Shown here one piece after another: positions 47,201 to 57,590 of a DNA stretch of 64,000 nt. The DNA comes from Taxillus chinensis (Eukaryota; Streptophyta; Magnoliopsida; Santalales; Loranthaceae): the NCBI GenBank assembly GCA_023512835.1, contig CM042092.1, forward strand, positions 4,179,293 through 4,243,292, written 5' to 3'. A model generated the notes under the pieces. It was not told where the DNA came from and did not search any database. It saw nothing but the letters and a program-made list of their open reading frames with translations. A program made the position numbers and the translations under genes. Position 1 is the first letter of the stretch, and every line of letters starts with the position of its first letter.

Positions 47201-50200
47201 GGTCCTGACAGGTTTAGAGAAGATTCCTGGACGAATACTTGTTGAGAGAGCGGCTGAAGGAAGCTTACTCCAGTCTTCTTCAACAAATGAAACTCTCAGG
47301 AAATCAGAAGCATATGATGCATAATTCTTTACAACATAATTAGAGGTTTCAAGCTCAGGACCCAAGCAGTAAATTTTTGTAGGGGTAATGAGGACTCTAT
47401 GACAAGCCATTATGTTATGGTCAGTTAACCGATTGAACAATGATGGTGACGGCTTCAACTTATTCCACCAAAGTAAATGTAGCTGATTTTTTATAAATGA
47501 CAAGGGATCATAACATATGGATTTCATCTTGTGCAACTTCCAAAGAACTTCGATAGCAGTGTCTACAGTCAAACTGCTTAGCTTTGAAATCAGATCATTG
47601 GTAACTGCAGCAAGACTAATTTTTTGAGTGTGAACCAAGGAATTGACCTGAAAAAGTACTTCATAAGCCAATTTGGAATCTGATTGGCATCTAACAAGAG
47701 GAACTAGCTCAGATGCAACACCAAACTCTTCCCCATCTTCTAAAATCAACTCTTTCACACCTTTTGTACAATATGGGAAGCTTTTCGCTAAATCTAAAGC
47801 TGATGAACCTTCATCGAATTCCCAACAAAATGAAGATGAAAATCCAATAGACTTTCCATTTGAAAAGTCTGTTGTGCGAACCCAAATGTAATCAACATCA
47901 TCCTTACACATATGGAACCGATCACTATTGAATTTTGCATTTATGCCAGGACCAGATACTCTTTGGTAGATCTTAGGCCCATGCTTGAGCTGAGAGAACA
48001 CAAACAGTTTAATATGCTGGTTAGATATATTTTTCAAGCTCTAAATATAATATAAAAGTTTTAAACGTATTCCAATCAACATAAAAATTATAGTTCAATG
48101 AAGAATAAGTTGACCAAAAAAATTTGTTTACCCCAGGCAATTTGAATAAGATTTTAACTTTAAATGCATGCATAATTAGAAAAAAAAATGTAATTGTGAT
48201 GCCCAACTACATTAATAAACATTTTTCCTGATAAAACATAAAAGAATTATATCTGAATAAAGACAGTGTTCTCAACCAACCCCTAGATGCATGTCTAGAT
48301 GGTTCGGCACAACATATCAAGAGAGTGTATTCAACAGGTTGTCAAATTCTAACAGAGGTTCTAACATATAAGTGCTAATTTCAATAAGGTTATCATATCT
48401 TGAAAGACCTCCCTTCTAGTAAATTCACACTTTATATACGTCTATGGTCTATGGAAAAAAAAGAATTTCGAAATTTAACTGCAATGGTAAACAAGAATAC
48501 ATGGCGGTGCTTTGAGTAATTGGGTCATCTGAAATTGATATATAACACGACTGGAATTAAATTAAGTAGATAATGTTCTTCAAACCTACTGGCCAATTAA
48601 ATCAAATCACTTGCGCCAATCCCTCAACTTCAGCTTTGCTATTGAACTGCTAATACTATCTTTTCCATGAAACACATTAGTAAAACTGAAAGATGAGAGT
48701 CCAGCATTAGTGAACCCAAAACCAGTTGAATATTGTTGTGAAAACACAGCTCAGAGGTTGCTCACTTGCACTTATTAGCTTCTAAAATTACATTTTAATA
48801 ATTCAGTAAGTGAAAAATACAATTTAGATTTTCTTTTTCTAACTATTAAGTGCTGAAACTCAGCGATGCAGCCCACAAATGCTCGATTAATCACTTTAGA
48901 TTAATTTTTAGGTGAAATTTTGACTTCCAATATGTCACCCGTGCCCTTTTATTAATCAACAAACATATCCAATATGTACCTAAAACCTAGCTAGCCGAAC
49001 CCACTGCTCATCCAACTGCCTTACTGGAATGACATCCCAGCGCTGCTACCTCCCGCCAGTGAGCCACCCATCACCACGCGCATGCAAAAAAGCTAACAGA
49101 GTTTTGTGCACCACCAATAGAAATTTAGCAACCTCACCGCCGCCAGCCACCACCACCAGTACTCCAACTCCAACCATCAGGTGCTGTTGTGTACAAAATA
49201 ATGACAATCCCAAACCAGGCAGGGCCACAACCACCAATGATATCATTCACAAGTCATCATATTGCATTTATACTCCAAAAATGAAAGAAAGACAATTTTT
49301 TGCAATTTAAAATTTTATAAACTTTTTTTATATTATGATATATTTGAATACGTTTTTACTTTATTTATATCTTATTTTCAAAAATATATCAATTGTTTTA
49401 GTTATTAGTAATTTAAATGTAATAAAGTGTTTATAATAATGATTAAAAAAGTTAAATAGTGGTTAAATTTTTTAACATGGACTTATTCAAATGTTTTAAT
49501 CAAATTATAAGTAAACAGTTGAGAAACTTAATTAAGATCTAACAACATTCAAGAGTAAGATAATAAAATTTATTCAAACTCTAATTTAAACAATTTCAAT
49601 TAACCGAAAAAGTTGATTGATAAAAAAAACCCACATTGAGTCATGTTTATTGAACTCTCCAAAGATAATCCTAAATACTTAAGGTAGTGATCCGTTACAA
49701 TAAAAATCCTAATGCTAATAATTAAAATAAATAAATAAACTCAAAAATAAATAAAAACAACACTCAACAAATTTGACTGGCACAAAACGGAATGCTGATC
49801 AAAACGACTCAACTGCTACTTGAAGCAGTCAATTCGAGCATCATTTCAATCATAATATTTTAGCCAAAACAGACAATTCGAGCAATCTTTCAACCATGTT
49901 GTTTCGGCTCAAGCTGCTCAAAATGACTGTTTCGACCGTGCCACCTCCATTTCAACCATGTTATTTCGGAAACAGTTATTTCAACCATGTCATCTCATCA
50001 TTCCCTTGCTCTTTAAAACCGACCTTGTCCTCAAGGGGAAAATCTAAAAAACAAGCAATCATCTAATTATAGTCTTCCTAAGTAATCTCTCTAGGGACAT
50101 CCCATCATTGAACCAAAACCAACCACACTTTGGATTTCCCACAACCCTTCATTCAAATGCAACAACAGAGTTGTCAATGGTTATAGCAATATGTTACCCT

Positions 50201-52979
50201 ATGTATCAACATGGTTGAAACATTGCTTGAATAATCTGTTTTGGCTAAAACATTATGATTGAAATGATGCTCGAATTGACTGCTTCAAGTAGCAATTGAG
50301 TCATTTTGATCAGCATTACGTTTTGTGCCAGTCAAATTTGTTGAGTGTTGTTTTTATTTATTTTTGAGTTTATTTATTTATTTTAATTATTAGCATTAGG
50401 ATTTTTATTGTAACGGATCACTACCTATTAAGTATTTAGGATTATCTTTGGAGAGTTCAATAAACATGACTCAATGTGGGTTTTTTTTATCAATCAACTT
50501 TTTCGGTTAATTGAAATTGTTTAAATTAGAGTTTGAATAAATTTTATTATCTTACTCTTGAATGTTGTTAGATCTTAATTAAGTTTCTCAACTGTTTACT
50601 TATAATTTGATTAAAACATTTGAATAAGTCCATTTTAAAAAATTTAACCACTATTTAACTTTTTTAATCATTATTATAAACACTTTATTACATAGATCTT
50701 CTTAATAAGTCTTCTTAATATATAGATCGCTTTCATAGTAGATATTCCAAGCATGAAACCAAATTAATATTCTATAATCTTAACATACTCTCTTAAACAA
50801 TGTTCATTCTTTTCCTATAACTTCATAATATGCTTTAGTTTTATTCATCTATAATTTAAACAATCTTATATATCATATTTGTTTTTATACAAAGGCATCA
50901 AGGTACTCTGCTTAAGGTTCAAAAATACATAATATGATACAATACAGATTTAATGTTGTATGTCAAAGCAAGCGTCTCAGTACGGTTGAGGTGGATGCCT
51001 CAACCGTGGATGATAATTTTTTAATATATAAAACTATATAAATTTATAACAAAAAACTATAAAACTATATATAAATTTAAAACAATTTGATGTAACATGA
51101 ACTATATATGAATTTATAGTTTAACATATAGTAAAATCACTATATATTAATATTCTTTTTAATATGCAACAAATATATTTATATATTAGAATAAATATAT
51201 ATATATATAGTTAACTTAGCTAACTCACATGTATTTATATAGTTAACTTAACATATTTATATAAATAAATTATTCTCAAATTCGATGTCGGGATGACAAC
51301 TTCGACAATGACGCAGAAAAAACTTGAGACGACGACGACTTCATCCAAGGAGAGACAATGACGACTTTGACCAAGGAGAGACGAAGACAACTTCAACTTC
51401 GACTACGATCGACATTACTACTTCGACGTTCGACAACGATCGACGCTACTACTTCGACATTCGACGACAAGATCGATAATAACGACAGAGAAAGAGGCAA
51501 GACGACTTTGATGAGAGGTTGAGATCATGAAATGAGAGGTTAGCCACTTAGCCTTAATTTTTTAAACTATTTAAAACTATAAATGCATCCGCCTGTGTCG
51601 ACGCGCCTCATCCCATATCATCCGTAATACGGGATGAGGCAGTGAAACAAGCCACCTCAGGCCGCCTCACCCAACTGAGGTAGGCGACTTATGAGGCAGT
51701 GCCACCAGGCAGTTTAGTGTCGAGGCGGCACCTCAGCACATTTTTTCGAACCATGACTCTGCGTTCATTTATCATATATTTTATTACTCTATCAAATCTT
51801 GTTAAATAGTTTTATTAACCACTTAACCTCAAACTCACCAAGACATTTCCAAGTCTTGATAAGAATCACATTTAGGCCTATCACTATCACATTTCTAACC
51901 TTCATACAGTGTAAGGCCTCTTTTATTTCACCAAGCCTTATCCTTTGTGGGAAATCACAATTTAATTTTCTGGCAGTACATTCACATTATCAACATCCTG
52001 ATTCCTAAACATAGTGATCATTGAAGAGCTTGTCAAAATATTCTTTATGCCTTTCTTTAATATTGATATCTTACACTAAGGCCTTTTAATCGCAGTCCCT
52101 AACACACTTCAAAGTACCTAAGTCTCTAGTCTTCTTCTCCCTCATTCGAGCAATTCTATAATATTTTTTTCTCCATCTTTAGAATTCAAACGCTCATACA
52201 AATCTTAATACACCCTAACTCAAACCTCCTTCACAGCTTCCTTGCTGAAAATTCTATAACACATCCGCTTATTATTAATAATTATCTTTACTTTCTCATT
52301 CCACTATAATGTGTCCTTACTTGGTGGCATCCTACCTTTAGATATACTAAGTTCCTCTGTAGTCACCTATCTAATACAATTTGTAATTTTATTCCACATC
52401 ACTTTAAAATCAACCTCATCTTTCCAATTTACCTCCTTGATTAAGAAAAGATATTTGATTGTTCCCTACTACTTCTACCATTGATCCTACAATTTAGAAC
52501 ACATCTCAATTTTTGATACACTTTTTTAAGATTAATATCTAATACTAAAAGTTTGTGTTGCATAGTGCTACACATTTCCCTAGTATAAACTTTCTATGTA
52601 ACAACTTCTCCCTACCCTCTTAGTCTGAAAGAAAATTATTTAGCTAGGATTTCCTCCACTCTTATATGTAATATCAGATGGGGGTCTAATTTCTTAAATC
52701 AAAGGTTCGCTGAAGACAATTTCTTAAATCAAATGGAAGTCTAATTTCTTAAAACAATAATTGAATTACCTGAAAAAAAAAAGCAATGAAAACTGATATT
52801 AATAGGATCAGATAATCAGATAGCAACAAGAAATAAGAAAACCAATGGTCAATCAGACAGAATCCAAATCAGGAAATTGCTAACAAACCAGAAAACTAAA
52901 ACCAAATCTAAACAAAAACGCCAGCAGGAAAACACACCAAAACAAAAATAAATAAATAAATAAATAAATAATAATAATA

Positions 52980-53016
<37 letters not shown>

Positions 53017-53910
53017 CTTAAAAAAACATTGAAACAAACTTAATAATTTGATCAGAAAACCAAAGGCCAATCAAAGTAACAAGAGTCAGTAAATCGCTTA
53101 AGAAAACCAGCAAACTAATAAAACCAAAGCTGAATCTCAACAACAAAGACCACCAGCAGCACCAACGAACACACCAAAACAGCAATTGAACAACCTCTAA
53201 AAAAACAGAACAAAACAAAACAAACACAAACGAGATACACCAATTAGATCGGATCATCAAAATTCACCAGACAGCAATCATAAATAAAATATCGAGTTTT
53301 ATTTTCCAACAATCAGAGACAAAAACGCTACCTTGATAAGGATGGCATTAGGATTTTGTTCACCGCCGAGGCGACACAGACACGTCTCGACAATGTCCTC
53401 GAACTGAAACTCGAGCCTGTAGCGTTCGCTGCCCACGTCGACCCAGAACTCGGCCCGGTTCCGCTCGGGCATGACGAGGGCCCGGACGCCCTCCCACGAC
53501 TGGACGACGCTGAGGAGGTCGGGGGCGGCGGGGAAGCCGGCGTAGAGAACGCCATTGCTCTGGCGGAGGAAGGGGCGGAGGGGGCGGGGCACGAGGTCAT
53601 CAAATGAGGGAGATACGACGATGTTGGCGTTGGCCTTGAAGACGAGGCGGCCGTCGCCGGATAGGGTCGCGGCGGCCTCGGCGGCCTCGGCGGACTCAAA
53701 CTGGACGCGACCGTAGCCGCGCGACTTCCAGTTGCGGTGGTCGGAGGCGATCTCGCAAGCATAGACGGAGCCCCGGCCCAGGGCCGACTCAAGGAACCCG
53801 AACAGCTCCCTGGCCGTCGCGGTGCGCGAGATTCGGGAGACCCGCACCGTAGCCCTGCTCTCCAGAGCCGATTGCTGCTTTCGGTTCTCCGTTATTGGTT
53901 CTCGTGGCAT
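44277..53910 (-). CDS. RDR2: RNA-dependent RNA polymerase 2
   Basis: Four exons: 53332-53910, 46086-47989, 45132-45282 and 44277-45035, all with GT/AG junctions and matching phases, giving 1130 aa, close to the ~1133 of Arabidopsis RDR2. The ATG at 53908-53910 (MPREPITENRK) is the first in frame. An RNA-recognition fold covers about residues 20-100. The RdRP core includes SDGIGKIS, QIRYGGYKG and KNPCLHPGDIRVLEAVYEV. The catalytic DLDGD is at about 838-842, supplied by exon 3; DLDGD rather than DFDGD marks the RDR1/2/6 class. The C-terminus (DTLGVISTAHL, SFPWIVGD) follows RDR2 rather than RDR1 or RDR6. RDR2 works with Pol IV in the nucleus to make dsRNA for 24-nt siRNAs and DNA methylation. 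It appears intact. Intron 1 is unusually long. Confidence 0.96.
49417..50693. repeat. long inverted repeat: 485-bp arms, 305-bp loop
   Basis: The left arm 49417-49901 is the reverse complement of the right arm 50207-50693, with only scattered mismatches and small indels. The outer edges are ATGTAATAAAGTG and its complement; the inner edges are CAACCATGTTG and its complement. No direct repeat flanks the outer edges (GTAATTTAA against AGATCTTCT), so it is not an obvious transposon with intact duplications. RNA from either strand would fold into a ~485-bp hairpin. Confidence 0.95.
50914..51755. mobile_element. non-autonomous Mutator-like element in RDR2 intron 1
   Basis: Runs from AAGGTTCAAAAATACAT to TTTTTTCGAACCATG (imperfect inverted termini), 842 bp. 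The 9-bp flanks ACTCTGCTT (50905-50913) and ACTCTGCGT (51756-51764) differ at one base. The interior has GACGACTTCGAC repeats (51290-51480) and GAGGC-rich blocks shared with 36516-36930. No transposase is encoded. Confidence 0.82.
52000..52450 (-). mobile_element. RTE-type LINE fragment in RDR2 intron 1
   Basis: Minus-strand frames read WNEKVKIIINNKRMCYRIFS, DLYERLNSKDGEKNIIEL and a KERHKEYFDKLFN-like end: the conserved segment between endonuclease and reverse transcriptase of plant RTE LINEs. Many stops and frame changes. It has the same orientation as RDR2. Confidence 0.65.
52946..53013. repeat. AATA/ATA microsatellite
   Basis: Seven AATA-like units then a long ATA run, in RDR2 intron 1 about 320 bp from the exon 1 donor. 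Confidence 0.95.
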
Positions 53911-54035
53911 AGCTTGCAAGAGAACACGGAAAAGACAGTCGGAGTGGTGTGGGGTGGACTACTAATTCTTGAGTCCTAGGATTGGGGTTTTCTGTCACAC
54001 TTGTGGTAATGTGGTCTTTTTCAAGGATTGATCAT

Positions 54036-54044
54036 CCTTATATA
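54036..54044 (-). promoter_or_regulatory. candidate TATA box of RDR2
   Basis: Minus-strand TATATAAGG about 126 bp upstream of the RDR2 ATG, in otherwise AT-moderate promoter DNA. The spacing fits a short 5'UTR. Confidence 0.5.
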
Positions 54045-54112
54045 TGCTATTATCATATTTAAATATATAATTTTATGAATTTTAGAGAAATATAGTTATA
54101 TTATGAAATATT

Positions 54113-54303
54113 TAATGGAGTGTTTTTTAAATTTTTAAAATTTAATAATAATTTTTGAAAAAAAAATATGTTAAAAACAAATGTTTTCATTTTAAAGTTC
54201 TCTAAATTGAAAAAAAATATTATTTTTATTTTTCTAAATTTTTATCTAGGACAACTATTATATTTTAAAAAAAAAACAAAATACAGCTCAACCAAACATG
54301 CTC
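54113..54303. repeat. AT-rich MITE-like sequence upstream of RDR2
   Basis: Runs from GGAGTGTTTTTTAAATTT to a CCAAACATGCTC-type end, with A/T homopolymer-rich DNA between. The 61800-62000 stretch has a similar end (CCAAATATGCTC). Confidence 0.35.
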
Positions 54304-57300
54304 TTAAATTTACTATCTTCAAATTTGAATAACTACTTTACATTCATTAAATTTTTATTTTAATATTTTATTTTTCTTTCTTTCTTTTCTCTTTTTTTTC
54401 CTCTCACTTCTCTCTTTACTATTTTTTTATATTATATTATTATTTTGATGAATCTAATGACTAATCTGATGTAAGATTATGAATAAAAAAATTTAGAGTT
54501 ATAAAGAAGTTGTAATTTTCACCAAATTCTGAATATAGCAATGATTAATTTAATTCCAATAATCTAAGATTTGTTGTAAAACTAAACTTGGCCGTACACA
54601 TGCACTGCATTGGATACAACATTAAAGAATAGTTAAATGTAAACGACAATTAAAGTATGTTATTAAAGAAATAAACAAATATACTAAACTAAATTATATG
54701 AAATGCAATCAATTAATTTGATTATGTATTGTATTGGAGATTTAAATGTGTTTACTATTCAATTGATATATTTAGCTTTTGTTCATTGAAAACCCAACCC
54801 CATTGGCATAAAAGAGTCTTTATATAGTTGTCTATTAACCTAACTTTGGACAGATAATTCATTAATTACTATAAGGTTTTTTAATCGAAGTTATCACTAA
54901 CCCTAGTTTGTTTTCCTATGAGCATGATTCGATGCATTTCCTAGTTGTTATCTTAGTTATTTAGTGAATCATTCCACCTTTTAGTCATCCACAGTAAAAG
55001 TAAAATCATATAATTGGGTAGCTAATCCAATAATACTCAATAAACATTCGAGATAAATAATCAACAAAAAAGGATGATTAATTGACTAAATAATCATTTA
55101 TACAAAAAAAAAATCCTAGCCAAAATCATTCAAATCCTCAAATCAAGATTTTAATTTACAATCAAAATAAAATGAAATTCTAGGAGGTTTCATCACACAA
55201 CATATTATAATAAAGGAAAATAGGAAAGATAGAGAGAACTTTTCCTCCAAATTAAAGTTGATTTCCCAAAATCTTCTCTTCCTCCTATCATTGCCTATAT
55301 TAAAGGTGTTTTTGGGCATTCTCCTCCTCCTCTAGGGTTGGGCAAGGATTCTCGAGTGATTTTGGAAGGAAATTTTTCAATCATCCCTCAATCTATAAGG
55401 TTTTTTACTATTTCTAGTTTCTTTATCTAGCCATTAAGCTGCTCCAAGAGAAGCACTCAAACCTTAATAAACTCAAAACTCCCTTTAGCATTGCCCCCTT
55501 GGTCTATTTATAACCTGAAAGCAAAATAAATAAAAGATAAAATAAAATAACAATTCTAGGTTTGTTGTTCTCTTTGCCATGGCACAAATGTCACACAACT
55601 TACATTACACCCACATTAATGCATGCTGCAATCTTACATAACTTTCAACCCAATGAAATGTCTACTTAATGTCATACCACAATTTGCTTTCTCTTTGTTA
55701 CGATGCCATATGTGTCAAGATGTGAATGCATTATTTAAACTGTAAGTTAAAGCCTTCATTCCATCCAAAAGGCCCCTACTGGAGAACTCCAGCTCAAAAA
55801 ACCACTAGTAATGTTCTTGCTTTTGCTTCCAAAAGGTTCCTATTAAAGAACATTACTACTTTGAGCAAGAGTAAAATAACAATTACTAAACACCTTTGTT
55901 CATTACTGGTGAAACTTTATTATTGTCTCATTTAAAGACCCTCCTTGTTGGATCGCTTAAATAACCTTCACTAATGGCAAAAATTTTGTTAGTGGTAAAC
56001 CTTCATTGTCAGTTCATTTTAAAGCCTACGTTGATGACTAACCTTTGTTGATGAACTCTACGTGAGTGTGTGAACTTGTAGTTTAAGCCCTTTGTTATGC
56101 AAATTTGCAATCGAGTACCCCTTGGACAAACATTTAGTTTAAAGACTTCTTTTAAAGTTGCAATTTAAGAGCAAACTCCTAACTTAAAATTTAATGAAGA
56201 CTTCAAACTTATATTGTGAACTTTTGATTTAAGACTTTTCTCTCCGAACTTGCAATTTAACTTCGTAGTATTAACCTATGGTTAAAGCAAGCTTACAATT
56301 TAAGTATTCTATATGAACATGCAATATTCATAACATTAAATGTTGAGTTTAAGCACTCTCCATGAACATGCAGTCAAACGTGCTAAACTTTTGGAGCAAA
56401 GAACCTTGGCTTTTTGTGTTCATTCAATATGCATATAAATAATTACAACATTAAGATCACATGCCTAACATGATTAATCAAATTCCTTATTGCGATATTC
56501 TCATTTGCTACACTTGTGCTAACTAGGTAAGCATCCTAATTTATCCCATTTACCTTAGTGCACATATGTATCCCACTCGCTATACACATTAGGGCTATTT
56601 TAAGAGGGTTAGGTCAAAGGACTCCTCCAATTTGGCCCATACCCAAACTCAAAGATATAAGACACAAAACAGCAAAATCATCAGCTCAACTACATGCTGA
56701 AAACACCTCCATATTATGAAGAGCATGAATAACTATCTAATACAACATCACACGAGGCGCACCAATAAATAACCACATTGAGGTCGCACAACCGCACTGG
56801 AAGTAAGACAAATCAATATCATGCCTACTGCAACCGAGAGATCAACAAATGAAATTCGCCAAAAACCCACACAAATACACTCCATGCAACTAAAACGGGA
56901 TATCTTGTGCCTCCATAAAGCCACAACTTTACCAGTCAAACTGCTCTGTGGAAGCCAAATTGGAGCTATTTTAAGTCCAGCTAGGAAACAGTCATACTAA
57001 ACTTCTGTAGCATGTTTCTCTGTATGTATGTACTTGCCATGTATTTCATCACTTCATGATTTGAGCTTCTCTGGGATATTTAGTTGCGTATTTGCTGGTT
57101 GCGCCCACCTTGCTTGAAGGACTTGTACCATCTCTTTGTTTACTTACTTTTCTGGGCATGCCAAAATACAATTACATTTTCCCACAAAAAACCACATCCC
57201 TATAAACGCAACTTCACCCCGCGTATTACAAGCCAACAATCACCCTCATTCCCAGTAGCAGAGGCACAACTTGACCTTGGAAAAATCAGCACCCAAACAA

Positions 57301-57590
57301 TAAATATAAACCTACTAGACTTTTCAAGATCTTAGGTCCACAATGGATTTTACGGCTTAGCAGCCCTTCTAAACTATCATATAATAAACAACATATTTGA
57401 AAAGGAGGCATGGTATTTCAGTGGATCCAATCCGGTAACATAAACAAATTCCAAGTCTACGGCCAAAGGAGGACATCGCAGATCACCGCAAAACAACACA
57501 CTACATCAGAAGAGCCATACGACAAGGAAATGGAAAAGTTCAAACAAAATGGATGGCAAATAAATCAAAAAGTGGGGCAGCTGTCCAGTC
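54304..57590. other. intergenic region between RDR2 and cystathionine gamma-synthase
   Basis: Mostly AT-rich with no supported gene. Between ~56040 and 56390 phrases like AACTTGCAATTTAA and GAACATGCA recur irregularly; similar wording at 5290-5470 hints at an old dispersed repeat. Inverted 12-mers AGTAATGTTCTT occur at about 55807-55818 and 55843-55858. The last ~200 bp is probably the 3'UTR of the next gene. Confidence 0.4.

Larger units (their letters stand above)
47990..53331 (-). other. RDR2 intron 1 (5.34 kb, transposon-rich)
   Basis: Bounded by AAG|GTAGCG (donor 53331) and TTCTCTCAG|CTCAAG (acceptor 47990). It splits the codons after ...NAILIK and before LKHGPKIY. It contains a long inverted repeat, a Mutator-like element, an RTE LINE fragment and a TTA/AATA microsatellite. 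The other two introns are 803 and 96 bp. Confidence 0.92.

Noticed and set aside
49029..49310. Thr/Pro-rich ORF in RDR2 intron 1
   Set aside because: Low complexity, inside a well-defined intron; no splice support.
53328..53792. Ser/Pro-rich 154-aa ORF and other frames over 53300-54000
   Set aside because: Shadows of the GC-rich RDR2 exon 1.
44277..53910. Assignment as RDR1 or RDR6
   Set aside because: The AVYEVTLEEKG, DTLGVISTAHL and SFPWIVGD segments and the 1130-aa length fit RDR2; RDR1 and RDR6 differ there as known from the families.
53911..53919. Upstream TTG-initiated extension of RDR2 (three extra codons)
   Set aside because: Not an ATG; the ATG at 53908-53910 gives the expected N-terminus and length.
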